Shown here one piece after another: positions 1-13,298 of a DNA stretch of 64,000 nt. How positions within the stretch are numbered: position 1 is the stretch's first letter; each line of letters starts with the position of its first letter. The stretch lies in the NCBI RefSeq assembly GCF_047663525.1, contig NC_092589.1:26843001-26907000 (forward strand). The letters are read 5' to 3'. The notes under the pieces are model-generated. The model was given only the letters and a program-made list of their open reading frames with translations, did no database searches and was not told where the DNA came from. A program made the translations under genes and the position numbers. Source of the DNA: Anas platyrhynchos. Taxonomy: Eukaryota > Chordata > Aves > Anseriformes > Anatidae.

Positions 1-801
1 CTAGGGCAGAGAGATAAGAAACTGTCTCATCACTCTTGTGCAATCTTCCATTTTGGATACCCCCTGGCCAGAGTGACTGGCAGACCAGATCCAGGAGGAG
101 CAGAGGAACCAGCAGGAATAATGGGAGGCTGAGCAGACTGGCTTAAAGGGAAAAAATATATAGGTAAACAGTGACAAGGTAACACCAGGTCCATGCTTCT
201 GAAGTGTAGATAAGCACGTCAGAAAAGGTGCCCTTTTTTCCAGGCATATTTATGACAGGAAAATCAGCCTGTGTATTGGTGTAAAGTATTTTATATTAGC
301 ATTGCTTGTTTCAGTTGATTAAAAGCCAGTTTCAGGCTAATATATCTGTTTATCCATCAGCTGTAGCAGCGACAGACAATGGGAAAATATTATAGTCCAA
401 ATCATCCCAAAGATGTTGAGATAAATGAATGTTCTTTAGTGTGAGAAAATGTATAATTAAAACTAGGGATGTAAAATAAAAAAAGGTAAAAATGCAGCTC
501 AAATTCAGGGCAGGATTCCTGAGCACTTTTTATAGCAAGTCACCCGACAGCTTCCCAAGAAGTCAGCAGGCACCTTGCAGCTAGAACTGGCACAGAGAGA
601 AGGGGAAGAAACAAACCATGGAAAATATCCCAGCAGCAGGACAAGGAGCAGCCCCCCACAGCCTCCCAGGCTTGTGCATCTCTGGGCGGGCACCGGGATG
701 GAGCTGCACAGGAGCCAAGGGATCACCCCCAGCACCTGCCTCAGTATTTGCAACCTCAGGGATGAGAGCCTGGGGGAAGGCTTTTTCTGCCACACTGCTG
801 G

Positions 802-834
802 AAAAAAAAATAATAATAATAATAATAAAAATAC
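802..834. repeat. A-run followed by (AAT)n microsatellite
   Basis: Nine A residues run into about six AAT units and end in an A-rich tail. It is a simple sequence repeat with no retroposon body beside it. Confidence 0.9.
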
Positions 835-1074
835 TGGGTTTGCCTTGTGTGACTGCTCCAAAACCAATGCTGCCTGACCCTGAGCCCTCCCTGGGGCTGT
901 CCCTGAGCAGGACATAGCAGCAAGCGCAGCACCCAGGGCCAGGTAGACATCTCTTCTTCCTCACTAGAAGAAGAGGTGCTATATTTGGGCTTCTGAAGAG
1001 GTGTTACTAACAAAAGAAAGAACAGATAAAAAGCTGGGCTTGACAGAGTCCTTTAGAGGTGAGATAAAGGTGAG

Positions 1075-1082
1075 TTTTTTTT

Positions 1083-1114
<32 letters not shown>
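1075..1114. repeat. Poly-T tract, 31 uninterrupted T
   Basis: A T-rich run broken once by G at 1083, then 31 T from 1084 to 1114. On the minus strand this is a long poly-A tract directly abutting the stop codon of a 171-codon open frame (1113-1628). No AATAAA signal or recognisable retrocopy lies upstream on the minus strand. Confidence 0.95.
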
Positions 1115-1116
<2 letters not shown>

Positions 1117-3006
1117 CTAACGTGGGATTTTGAGCCTTCTTGCTCTTTGTCCGGCTGGCTTTGGAAGCTGAGGTCTAGGAGCGCGATCGTGTTTGTCCCA
1201 GCTGATGCTGGAGCATGCAGGCTTTGAACAATGAGGCTTTGTTCCTCTGCCAAATGCAGCAATGCCTGCGCTGCTGCTTGGGAAGAAAGGAATAAACACA
1301 TTAGGAAGTCACCGAAAATGAAATGATGGCTCACTTCAAGGAGCGCAGCAGCATACTGCAGAGGTGAATGAGCTTTGCGTGCCATAGGAGAGCACGGAGG
1401 AGAGCTATTCAGAAAGGCATCCCTTAGCTCCCCCCACACCAGCAGTATCACAGAGGAGGTGACCTTCAGATAAGTCCCTGGCATCTGCAGGTCCCTCAAA
1501 CACTTTGTAGCTCCCAGGGCTTTCCCAGGAGGAGTTGGTGGGGCGCCACGTGAGGATGCTCCCTGATTTTGAGGAGCAGCGATTGCCAAGCAGCAAGGTG
1601 GCTCCTTCCAGCAGAAGACCTGCATCAAGGCTGAGCAGCGAGGCCGACAGGCAGCCGCTGCCAGCTGCAGGAAGGCACGAGCCTGCGGCTTGATGAGGGG
1701 AAGGGGCTCGGTTCCTTGCTCACAGCCCGTCAGTGACAGGGAGGGAGCAGGGAGGAAATTAATCCAGGAAGAAACTCAAGGGGAAAATAGGCAAGCGGAA
1801 TAAGCACAGCAGGCTGGAAGAGTAAATTTACTGAACCTACGTCCTTGATTTTAATGGGGTCTCTAATAGCAGGGTTCGCCCGGCAGAATTTGTTATCTCC
1901 CAGAAAATGTGGGACTCTCACCGAGACGTTCCCCTTACTTGCTTGGCAATGGGAACCAAGGGACCATCGGTACGAACACAACAAATATAAAGCTGAGCAG
2001 ATGTTACCTTAAACTCTTCCTCAGCTCACGAGGGAGGATTAAGTGATATGAAACCACGGGAGTGGCCCAGGTGGGAAAGATTACTTTGCTGGTGTATGAG
2101 CTCTTATTGGAGTTAGGGGAGAGGGATGGTGGTTGTGTGTGATATGCTGGGACCAATTACACTGAAAAACACGGAACACAGTGAGGTGGAAGATTAGGGG
2201 TGGGTGGGAAAGTGGATTAACCCTACACAGATGTGCTTGAGCTGAGAAAAGAGAGAAGAAGTCTGATGGGAAGCAAAGAGACGCACAGGGTGACAAACAG
2301 GGTTAGCACAGGATTCACATGAGCTCGTCCGAACGCATCTGAGGCCAGCAGCCGCCGTGTGCCAGTGCTCGGGGTGTGGGAACAGCAGGAACAAAGGGTG
2401 GGCTCCTCGGCTCTCCAGTTCTCCTTCCTCATTTTGCAGAATTGCCACATGCTGAAATAGCAAATGGTGTATGAAATGAAAAATCGCTCCCCAACCAACG
2501 CATATAGATGATGCAGAGAGTATTTGGCCATTACTTCCTCGCAGTAATATTTATCTACATTAACGCTCCGTTCAGAGGTAGCTGGAAATACCCAGAATGT
2601 GAGTGGCAAGGGGATAAGAGGAGAGGTCGGGGAGAAAGGCAAAGTGGCAAGGCAGGCACTTAAGGCAGCAGGCACAAAGCCTTTCCCGTATAAATCACCA
2701 GCTCAGTTCTAGCCCAGGTTATTAGCAGCTGTGAGGCAATGTTCTGGCACCCAGAGAGAAAGGGCTGCTTGCAAAGAGCAAACCCATTTAACACAGACTT
2801 GTGAGCACTCATCGCTATTTGGGGGCTACCTGGGGGTCCTGTGCAGAGGAAGCCAGTGGTCCCAAGGGGAAACGTCCCTGCGATGGCTTCAGCCCCTCCT
2901 GGAGAAGCCTTCTGGAGTTTAATAGAAAATGAAATCCTCTCCTGCAGGGTTTTTACATTGCTCCCTCCAATTTTATAGGAAGTTATTGCTAGCCCAAAAA
3001 TCCTAC

Positions 3007-3045
3007 AAAAAAAAAAAAACAAAAAACAAAAAACAAAAAACAAAA
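3007..3045. repeat. A-rich (CAAAAAA)n repeat
   Basis: A 13-A run is followed by four units of C plus four to six A. It is a simple repeat that creates lysine/asparagine-rich artefactual frames. Confidence 0.9.
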
Positions 3046-3374
3046 CTCATTTTTATTAAAGGCTGTAGGCTTTCTAGTCATTGCTTTGGAGTGCTTTTGA
3101 GCTGTCTGGGAGGCTTCCCTCAGGATGGGGCTGCAAATCTATCCCCTTCCAGAGCATAACACCGCTCCACACCCCAGTTTAAACCCAGGCTCTCTCCGCT
3201 CCTGGGCAGGGCTGGTGCTTGCTGCTGCAGGCTCCCTCCCAGCCCGATGAAGCAGGCTGCTCAGAGCTCTGCCTGGCACAGAAGGGGCTGTCTGCCAGGG
3301 CAGAGCAACCGTTTGGAGACTGGGATCTGGAGATAAGCATAAAAATGAATCCTTTGCTTTCTTTTTTTCTTTAG

Positions 3375-3566
3375 AAAGGAAGGGTGACTGCCTTCTGTTA
3401 GAGGCCATGAACCTGACGGGGAGCAGGCACAGCAGCACGAGGTGGGTTGTGCAATACCTGTGCCTGCTCGCCATGTGCCTCTGCCACCTCGCACCCTGCT
3501 CTCACCTGGCAACAAGAACAGAGAGCTCGAGATTACAAAGGCACAGCAACAGAGAGCAAATACCAG
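3375..3566 (+). other. Possible internal exon starting a secreted peptide (unproven)
   Basis: A strong splice-acceptor pattern (pyrimidine tract 3351-3372, AG at 3373-3374) is followed 32 bases later by an ATG at 3407 with G at -3. The 77-codon frame begins with polar and basic residues, then a hydrophobic stretch of about 20 residues rich in Leu, Cys, Ala and Val, then a short polar segment with a plausible cleavage point near residue 35. Possible donors are a GT at 3567 after CAG and a GTGAGC at 3596. I recognise no family. Chance assembly of such signals in 64 kb is quite possible, and no partner exon was identified. Confidence 0.18.
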
Positions 3567-6099
3567 GTTTGTTTCCAGTTTGTGAGAGGTTTCACGTGAG
3601 CTTCTGCATGAAGGGTTGGGTAAACTCAAGCCTCCTGTGAGCAGCATGCCCATAGTTTGCAACCCCTGCACATAGGACTGAGTTTCATAAGGTGCTGGCC
3701 AAGCCCAGCACCCCCGATTAGCAGAGAGCATTTAGTAGTGCTGACTCATGCATGTCTGCATCGAGGGCTGCGTACAGAGGGGTCGTCCTGAAACTGGGGG
3801 AGAGCAGATGAACCCACCTCAGTGCCTCTTGCAAGTCCTTCTAGCCTTGCACAAAAGTGCCAGCTTGCAAGATGGACCCAAACGCCAAAGTCAGGAGAAG
3901 AGGCAAAGAAAGTACAGTCAGTCAAGGTCAAAATTGGTCCTGGCGCTAGCAAAAAGGGCTACGTGGGGGCTCAGAGCCACTTATAAAGTAAGATAAAATA
4001 CCTTACACTCAGGCAGCTAGAAACCAAGGGATCATACAGTCCTACAAGATGTGCTCAGTGTGTTCCTTTTGTCTCCTCTTACACACATTTTTACCTCCCC
4101 ATCACCAGAACAAAGCAACTGGAAATTGCTGATAACTACCTTTGTCCTCCTAAGACTTCTTTGGCACTCTTATCGCTTTGGCTTTGTAGGAGTCTGTGGG
4201 TCAGACCTGACCTTCAGATACCAGGGAGTCAAGAGGAACTGCAAATATTCATCCGAGGACAGCTTTTGGCTCTCTGCCTGTCTGAAGCACTTTGTGTTGT
4301 CTCGGAGTGATAACGCACTTACAAGACACCATGATACATTTCAGGGTAACGCTAAAGATGTGATCCACAGAAAATTAGCTATCAAAAATATCGACTGGGA
4401 GGTCTGGAAAATTCATCTACTTTCTGACCAGGGCTTTCAGACAAGCAGGAGCTCTAAAATGGCTGGTGCCAAAGCCCACACAAACTCCACCTGATGCTGG
4501 ACAGGACGGGGGAAGTATTAGCTAGAAGTAGCTGACAGGACCCACCAGACAAAGCACAAAGTCTGGGATAATGCTGCTGAACTTGCGGTTATCCCTCCCG
4601 TGCTAACCTGGGAGACAGCACTGACCTTCTGGTTACCTCCCGTCAATCCCACAGCCTTTTAGGAATTCCTTTGACTGATAATTTGTTACGTGCCATTGCT
4701 AGAAAGGAACATCTGGCATTTGCTACAGGAATTCAACTAAAATGGAACCTAAAGTAAGGGGTCTGAATTTGTGTGTGTGTGCTTTCCAGGTCATGCACGT
4801 GGGCGGTGGAACTGTGTAGCATCACATCCAAAACTCACTTGCACACACACCCCATTAATTCTGCAGGAGTGCCACAGACAAGCATGCCTGTCTGCAAGAG
4901 GCAACAGAAACTGCTAGTAGCAAATTCAGACTTTTCACAAAGCCAGTGCTGAGGACAATTCACATGTATTCAGCTAAAATCACTCAGTGGGAATCCCCGA
5001 CTGTACACAGGGCTTGCAAGCCTGGTCCTAGTGCTGTGCCTTGTCCTGCCACTGCTCTGCCGGTCCTGCAGCATGGTTTGTGGGTTTCTGTCCTGGCAAG
5101 GTGTCGTGGCAGAAACATATTTTATCTGCTTCAAGACTCTTAATCAAGCCTTTTTTTTTGGAACAAATATCCCTGTGAAATGTGTAGCTCTTTCTCCACT
5201 AAGCTGATGAAAACTGCTGAGACTACTTAGACTGCATCTCCACACCTTTGCCCTGGAAAATCTTCAAATGCTCTTCACTGAGAATGCCTTTATTTAAACC
5301 CAAGGAGAAAATAATTTTCAGAGATTCCACAAGTACTAGAATTTATGAGGTCTCTTCCACACCCAAAGTATGACTTCAAAACTTTACTGGAGCTCAGTGA
5401 ATGGGGAGCTTGTTAAGGAAAGCTAGATAATAAAACGTTAGCACTTGATTCGGTCCTCGCCCTTCCAAAGGCTTCTAAAATATTCTTAGCCCCAGATTTT
5501 CCTTTCAGGTTAACGGGAGATGATTTGGACATGCTTCAGGTTGGACATGGAGAGCAGTGCATGTGGCCAAGCCTTTTCCTCCTGGAGGACGCCCTGCTGT
5601 CCTCCAGCCCCAAGCCTGGGAGCTGCAGTCGGGGACACTGGGTTTGAATCATGAAGAGGACATCACAGCGTTTGTGCTGCACAGTTGCTTTTATTTTGCA
5701 CTTTGGTCAGCTTGGGCACTGAGGGGAGAGGAGTGAGAGAAATTAAGAAGCACATGCTGCCATCACCCCTAGCCTCCCAGCGGGCTGCAGCCCAGGCAGG
5801 GTGGGCTCTGGCCTCGAAGCCTGTGGACCTGTGCCTTTGGACTCCTCGACTCCGAGAGATCACTGAACAGCACAGCCCCCTCTTTGTTTTGGCCGTCTAA
5901 ATCCCTATAAACAGAGCGCTTGTTCTTTCTTCTTTAAGGTCCTTTGTGGTTTCATGAAAACGCCGGATGCTGCAGAATGCTGAGGCATGAAAGGTTCCTC
6001 TCTTTATCCTGTCCTCCCCATCCAGCAACCACACTAAAAAGAAACCACCGAATAAAGTGCTTGCAAATACCTGGCCCGACAGTCCCGCTGGTGGAAAGC

Positions 6100-6440
6100 T
6101 CTCCAGTTATTCACAGACCGAGCCCGGGCAGCAGCTGTGCAACTTTCCCAGCTTCGCCCTTGCCAGTACTCGCGGAGGCTGACCCGAAGGGGCCACCTCG
6201 CTGTCAGCTTTCCCCCCTCACCCCATCCCTTGGCGGCATGGGGAGCTCTGCCCGACAAGCCTCCCACCAGGGGCTTTGCAGGAGGGGGACGCAGTGGCAA
6301 AGCTGTGGGGGCGAGGGCTGGAGCACGGCGTGCAGCACCCCGTGTCGGGCAGGAGGCAAGTCATCGCCTTCTGGAAATCATCGCCAAGCCAACGCTGCAA
6401 GCAGCTCTGTGGGCGAGGGTAAAGCCTTTTCATCGCTGAA
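6100..6440. promoter_or_regulatory. Moderately CpG-rich block
   Basis: I count about 20 CpG dinucleotides in roughly 320 bases of about 60 percent GC, more than the surrounding DNA but short of a clear island. No TATA box, clear splice pattern or recognised reading frame accompanies it. It could be a weak island, an exon of an unseen transcript or simply a GC-rich patch. Confidence 0.25.
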
Positions 6441-6833
6441 ACCTTAGGTTCCTGTTTACCAAACATTTGTTCACTCTTTATACGTTTGAGTGAATGAGGA
6501 AATGAACCACAAAGGCTGGGCACAAATGCCTAAACCCTGCTTAAGCATGTAAATCGCCCTCATGCAACTTTCCGAGCTTACTTCAGCATGGAAAAACAAA
6601 TCCCTCTCCTCAGATTTGTTGCTCCTGCCCCTTCCCGGTTCGCCACGAGCCACCATAGGCACAGCCAGGCCTCAGTGGCAGCACGGTGTGGCAGCCCCGC
6701 TGCTGCTCCCAGGGACATGGAGGCACGTCGCTGGCAGAGCTGTGCCCTCCCTTTCCTCGGTGTTCCTGCTGTCAGACAGCCCCTACGTGCATCTCCCACC
6801 CCACTGGAGCACCTAAGGGAGAAAGAAGACCTA

Positions 6834-6997
6834 AATTGCCCAGGGAGGTTGTGGAGTCTCCTTCCCTGGAGATATTCAAGGCCCGTCTGGAGGCCTATCT
6901 GGGCAGCCTGCTCTAGGGAACCTGCTTTGGCAGGGGGGTTGGACCCGATGATCTCTTGAGGTCCCTTCCTATCCCTACAATTCTGTGATTCTGTAAA
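6834..6997 (+). mobile_element. CR1 LINE, 5'-truncated 3' end
   Basis: The segment follows the CR1 3' terminal region in order: a 'ttgcccagggaggttgtgg' start, the 'ggagatattcaaggcccg' block, the 'ctgctttggcaggggggttg' block, 'gatgatctcttgaggtccct', and the terminal direct repeat 'attctgtgattctgtaa'. CR1 has no poly-A tail and ends in such an ATTCTGTG repeat, as here. About 160 bases remain, the usual fate of severely 5'-truncated copies. It has no coding capacity. Confidence 0.93.
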
Positions 6998-8635
6998 TTC
7001 TCCTCTCCACTCTCCACTTCTCCAGCCCCATGTGGCTCTGGAAGGTGGGAGGTGTGGGAGACGGTCTTCAAAAGGCTGATCATACGCAGCTCCCACTTTC
7101 CCTTCCCACCTGCCTCTCTCCTGGGGTGCTGGAGCAGATTCCTGTTGCTCTCAGAGATGTTTCTCCCCCATCTACACACACGATGTTTTCTTCCCTCTCT
7201 TTGCTGTGAGCAGCTCAGCCTGCTGTTATAATTCGGGATGGGTGATCTGACGTGCTATTAAAATTCAGGATGGCTCTCAATAGTCCTTGGATCCATCAGT
7301 GGGCAGGTAACGATCTTGGTAGTTGGATTCATTATTTATTTTCTGCTTTCTCACTTCTCATATCACACTGTCGTTGTACCTGGGAGACACTGAAGACTGA
7401 AGTCCTTTGGGCTTTGTAGCATACCTCTAAGCACAGGAGTTTAAATTGTGCTGGAGATTGGCAGACACCCGACATGGTGTCTGTGAATTTCATAGACATG
7501 GAAAACAATTTTCATTGGTTTCAGCGGGGATAAAAAGCCAGAATGTCTTCAGGTGTTTGAAGCGTACCTCCAGGTTGAGGTAGGCCTGGTACAAGCATGA
7601 TGAAATGTGCCCTGAAAAGGAGTTACAATCTGAGTTTCAGGGTAAGGTGCAACATACGACTGAGCAGACAAGAGGCAGAAAGTGGCAGAACAATGAAACA
7701 AAACCTCACTGCACACTAGGCTATGCTTTCAATTCACTGCCTGCCTGCTTTATCATGCCGCAAGACTCAGAGATGTGTCTTGAAAATATTAATGCACCTT
7801 TCTTAGCTTTGGCTTTCTACTGCTTGTGCCTGCCAGAGCCGTTTGTATCAAGGAAGTGTCACTGGATTGAGCCATCTCCTAAATTTTGTAGCCAGGAATT
7901 TATATACCACCAGAAGGCCATTTCCAACATCACTGCCTATTCTAAACAGCTTCCCTGACACAAACGAAAACCGCAGGAACAAATGCAGAGGCAGGTACAT
8001 ACACTGCAAACACTAGGCACCTGCGTGTGACACAACTTAGCTGCCCCCACTACACTCACACATCAAAACGTGCCTTGCCTCTTGCTGGCCCTGGAGCAGG
8101 ACTGCTGTATTACAAGTGTGTGCTGTGCCCGACTGGTCACGAGAGAGCCAGAGTGCTTCACAGGGAGAGCTAGGAAATAACAACGCTGCTTTTTAATGCG
8201 AGCGCATACAAATGTGGGAACTACCCTCAGAGAAACACATCCCTTCCCAGCACTGGGGAGAGCAAAGCAGTTGTAGTGATCAGTGGAGAGACGTGACAAC
8301 CCACTCATGGCTCATGATGTCTGGTTATGTGGGAAGGATCCCCCCACACACAAGGCAGCTGGCATGGCTTAGCTCATGCTTGCTTGGGTTGGAGTACGAG
8401 CAAGGCCTGGCATTAGCAGCTCAAAGAGTATTCCCCAGACATAATCACAGGTGTGCCTTAATGTTAAAAATAATCACGGTTGTCCACATCCACTTCCACG
8501 ACCTCCAACTCACTGCAAGCCTGCCGCTGCAATGCTCCCCAGCCCAGGATGAAGGTGAACAGGCACTTGGTGGAAGGGAGTGCTACAGCAGAGGCTCTGT
8601 CATGGTAATTTCCCTAGACCTACCAACAAATATCC

Positions 8636-8638
<3 letters not shown>

Positions 8639-8677
<39 letters not shown>
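8639..8677. repeat. Poly-A tract, 39 uninterrupted A
   Basis: The longest pure homopolymer in the window. The sequence upstream has no polyadenylation signal within 30 bases and no recognisable retrocopy, and I see no target-site duplication of the downstream flank. Confidence 0.95.
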
Positions 8678-8681
<4 letters not shown>

Positions 8682-9033
8682 CATGGCTGACACTGCTAGC
8701 ATGTATCTCAGTTCACAGTGCATATTCATTCCCCAGCCTGTGCTGAAGGCATTTGAAGCCATGAGCATTCACCAGCACAGTTACTGCCTCCTTGCGTTGT
8801 TTTATTTTAGAAGGGGTTGCCCTGTAGAAGAAGAAGCAACTTTAGGAGGTGTGTAACTAACAGGTCACTTGACTAAGTAGACCAAACCCGCTGTCCTGTA
8901 GTAGTGTCTCTTGCATTTTCATTAAATCTATAATCATTTAATATTATATAACATTAATACAATGGCTTCAGAAACTTCTAGGCTGAGTAAGGCTGTTGAA
9001 TTAAGAATACAAGACGACCTGACACTGTCTTTG

Positions 9034-9064
9034 AAAAAAAAAAATAAATAAATTAAAAAAAAAA
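9034..9064. repeat. A-rich tract with AAAT units
   Basis: An 11-A run followed by two AAAT units and ten more A. Simple repeat. Confidence 0.85.
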
Positions 9065-12000
9065 TGGAGCACCCAAGGGCTCAGTCTGGCTTCACAGAGA
9101 CACAGCATTTCTCTGAAACGGCTGTGAGCTGAATAAGCATTCTGGGTATTAATATTCAAAGCAGGGCATCGCATATGGCTTATGAAACACCTCTTCATGT
9201 GAATTAAAGACCTGTTCTCAAGGCAGCAAGCTTCCACTACAACTGGAGCCACCAGGCGCCAACTTCATTATCATAGCACACTTACTGGAGGAAAAAATTG
9301 GAAGGCTTCCCTTTCTATTAGCCTCCCTCACTAACCATTAAGATTCAGCCTCATACCTGACTTCAGTAACAACGAGTCCCAAAAGAATGAATCCAGACTT
9401 CAGAGCAGCACAGCCAGCCTGAGCGACCTCTGGCTCAAGGTGAGAAACCCACATGGGATTAGCCCAGGCTGCAACCAGCTAAAAACATTAAGAGCTGTGC
9501 TTAGAGAGCTGTGGAGGTGTTTCCCTTGTCCAGCGAGGACAGCGGTGGCTTTCTGAGAGCTGTGCTAGCTGACCTGCTTTGTACCCCGTGCTCCTGTTTA
9601 CCCACAGAGACTGCTGCACGGTTCCCAGGCATGTCCAGCTGACCAGGGCAAGGTGCTGCTGTCCTGCTGGCATTCCCAGCACTCAGGCAGGATTGTACAC
9701 ATTGTGGACCTAATTGTACTTAGAGAAGGAACTCGGTGAAGGGCAATGAAACCTTCTGTGGACTTTTTCTATGAATCACTTAAATGAAAGTCAGAGTTTT
9801 GCTTCTGGTCTAACACATTTATAAGTGCATGTGCGCATAACACACACACAGAAGGTTGATTTAGGAACAGTTCTCTGTCACAGTAAAGCTTCATCTAACA
9901 CTGTAGAGCAATGTCATCCATCCACGTCCTGCCTGTGAAAAGCAAATTCCTCTTGTCACCGTGGTACCGCTCGATATGCAAGAAGGGGTGCAGGGCACCT
10001 CTTTGCCCAGCATGCAGCTCCTCCGCTCACCAGCTCTGACTGCACTCCAAAGGGAAAGCAGAGGTTTTGGTCTGTGCCAGTGTATCCGCCCCTATTTTCA
10101 GAAAACATTTCCCTAAGTAGGCCAAAAATGTCTCTTAAAGCTTGAGCTTTAGAGGATACATTTGTAAGGCAAGGCACACACGAACGGGGTGACCAGCTGT
10201 TCTACTTTTGGAGGTGCTGTCCTAGTTCTCAGGAAGCCAATCTGCATTGCACCTCCCATAGAGGAGAGAGGCCAAACGTCCTACTTTCTGTTCTTGGTAG
10301 CCCCTTTGTCCTATCATGAGAAGGCAAGGTGTGTGACGGCACACATGAGAAAGAAGAAACCCTCCCCACGATGTGCCCGCACAGAAGGCGAGCGGAGCTG
10401 CGAAAGGCCCCGTCCCTTCCAGGCTATGTTTCAGGATCCTCCTGTTTCAGATCAGGCTCTTGCTTGCAGCTATGTCAAGGTGCAGAAAGCACTAATAAAA
10501 TTAGGTTTCCACGTCCTCTGATGTCACCTGCACTCTGAAACCTCACCTTGTTAACACAGGCAGTTCACCGCTCGGTCTCAGCTAGTATGAGCGTATTATC
10601 ACTTTGCTCTGATTCAGCAAGACAACTACATTTACACTTCAGCTTGTGCCTGTTCGATAGGGCAACAAAGGACACTCCTAAAGCTGTTTTTAACCCTATT
10701 AGGCATGCACTAAAACTTAAGTATGCATTTAAGTGCTAGGCCAGACTCATGCCATGATTAAAAAAAAGCCTAGTATTCAGAGGACTAAGCTTTGAACCGA
10801 GCACATTTTTAATCATAAACTTCAGAAAACTCTTTAAATATAAAGAGTTTCTCCTGGAAACGTTTGGCAAGCATAAAAGTGGTATGGTGTTGTAAACCTC
10901 TCCCGAGCAGAGGTAGCAGCAGCTGCCTGACAACCCAGGCCTCAGTGAGGCGATGGATGAGCACGGCTCCTCTCCGCGTTGTCCGCATTAAGCTTTACCC
11001 AGCCAATGTGCGCTGAATTAGATGAGCAGCCCTAAATTAGAAGCACCACCCACTTCTCCTGCAGCATTTACTGTCAGCCCCAATTGTCTTTTGCTCCCCG
11101 GAAAGGCAGCCTGGGAAAGAAGCCTGGGTGAGCTTCACGTTTGTTTAGGTGACCTCAGCGCCAGGCCCACTCTGTCAGAGATGCAGCCAGAGGTGACAGG
11201 GTGTGAACCGGGCACGTAATCCTCCAGACATCCACCGCCATCAGCAGAAGCAGTGAGGGCAGTACGTGGGCATCTCAGGCCTGGCTCAGCCCCTCAGGGC
11301 TGGCCATCTCCGCTCGCATCGTTTCACACAAGGCACACAAATCTCTCCCCCCACAGTATCCTGTTCCCACAGGGACGGTGACCATGTTCACACAAGTCCC
11401 TCTAAAACCTGAAGTCCAAATGTTGCCTGGCCGAGTTTCCTGATCTGTTGTGGGTTTCATCTCAGCAGACAGAGAAAGCTGACCCGACAGATCTGCTCTT
11501 TCGCACCCTCAGTTTCGCACCTCTCTTTCACAAGCTGCTTTGCATTTCTCTCTGCTCTGCAGTTTCAAACTCTGTAAACTTTGACCAGAAGTTTGATCAT
11601 AAAGTGGCAGGGATTTGGGGGCAGAAACAAGAGCCTACCCTCCCTTCTTGCTTCAACATACCAGCTCTGTCCCCGGTATCAATTACTGGCTTTTATAGAA
11701 AACAGGTAATGCACTTTGAAAGAAGACACGTTGCCTTCCATGTTTTGACATTTGGGTTTTAGTTGAAGCATAATTAAACTTCTCAGAAATAAGGGATTTG
11801 AAAATGCAATCTTATTGCTTACAGTCTGGGGGGAAAAAGGCCCTGCATTCGCTTCTCAGAGCAGACTTGCCCTGTTCTTCATGTTCTGCACAGGCAGTAA
11901 CAGTGGGGTGAGCCACCCCATAGCTGTAGCTGTGAATAGAAACATCAGCATTTGACACTGGGTGAGCTTCTGATGCTTTACCAGGAATCCCACCCCAGCA

Positions 12001-13271
12001 AGTCACTGGCTCTGTGCATGCCCCTGACCGGAGTGGGAAGCAGGGGAATGCACTGGACACAAAACCCTCTGGAGGGGAGATGTTTTCAGGTCAGCTTGGT
12101 GGCCCTCCAGCTGACTGCAACACATTCTTCACCAAGCACATCTGCAGGTTCTCCAAAGCATCTGCTAGGACTCCTCATAAAATGCCTTTGCATTTCCTAG
12201 TGACCTGGGATTTCCTCAAACAGCCAGAACACTAATTTGAAAGGGAGCAAACAAGCACCCATTAGCACCATCAGAGGGGCAAACAGAGTGGGACAAGATG
12301 TTAGGGTCAATTTTTCCAGCACTCAGCAGAGCCATGTGTCTGTGGGAATTCAGTGGGTAGAGTTGGATACCTGGTTCCTATGAGGAGAAAAAAGTATGCC
12401 CAGGAATTCAGCCTTTGCACCAAAAGGACAGAATAATAAGCATTTTTGTGTGTGAAAGAAGACAGGGAGGCAGCCCGTGCACCCCTGCCTTGCTGCGGGA
12501 GGAACGCTCGGTGGCTGTTGGCAGCCACTGAAATTTGGGTGATGGGCCAGAGGGGAGGGATGCACGGAGCCAACCAAGGGGAATGCAGAATCGTCCCCCA
12601 GGCAGCCACGAGATAACAGGGCACCCACCCTGAGCCAGGAGCAGCTGCTGCCAGCGGTCACGTTGTCAGGACGAGCCCCGGCGAGCAGGGCTATTATTTG
12701 CTTCAGAGGATGCATTTTTGGCACCGGGTGTGTGATGTGCCACTGTCACCCCTCGTGATGATTCTGTAATCTCTTCTTCCCCTTCAGTGTTATTGTCCCA
12801 GTTTCCAAGAAGCAGACAAGAAGGATTTGCTTCTGGAGCGGGATAATTCCTCCCGAGGAAACAAATGACTGGAGACAGACGCGGGAAATTCTTCACTTGT
12901 CTATTTTTATTTACAGCACAGTTCCTGTTATTACCTTGAACCAAAATAGCACACGAGCAAGGCTGAGGCCAAGTTTCCTTCGCCTTTCTCCAGGAGAGGG
13001 TCGAAGCCAGCCCTGGCCGCAGCCCCCAGCCTCCTCCCATGTCCAGCACGGGCTGAGTGGGGCTGTCCCAGGGTCAGGTGCCAGTAACGGCCCCGCACCG
13101 CGATCCTGCCCGCTGGCATGTCCCTCCGGGCCAAGCAGCACTTACAGCTCTCAGCAAGTCCCGTCTGCACCTCAGGGTGCCAGCACTGCTGATAGCAGCA
13201 GGAGGCACCGGCGCTGGTGGCAGTGAGATGATCCTGACAGGCACATGCTGCCCCTGCAGTCCCCCAGCAGT

Positions 13272-13298
13272 AAAAAAAAAAAAAAAAAAAAAGTAAAA
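13272..13298. repeat. Poly-A tract, 21 A plus A-rich tail
   Basis: Twenty-one A, then GT and six further A. It lies just after a GC-rich stretch and produces an artefactual poly-lysine frame start. Confidence 0.92.

Larger units (their letters stand above)
1..6833. other. Gene-free unique sequence, left end
   Basis: No gene is recognised. The stretch is mostly single-copy, mixed AT/GC DNA with a few simple repeats listed separately. Frames of 136 codons (minus, 505-915), 171 codons (minus, 1113-1628) and 147 codons (plus, 4051-4494) show no family motif and overlap frames on the opposite strand or in other phases, so I treat them as chance. A possible exon at 3375-3566 is listed on its own. 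GC and CpG rise between 6100 and 6440. Confidence 0.7.

Noticed and set aside
4051..4494. 147-codon plus-strand frame of ordinary composition
   Set aside because: Protein-like composition but no motif and no flanking exon evidence; expected by chance in 64 kb.
12760..12775. GATTCTGTAATC resembling a CR1 terminal repeat
   Set aside because: A single unit with no upstream CR1 sequence.
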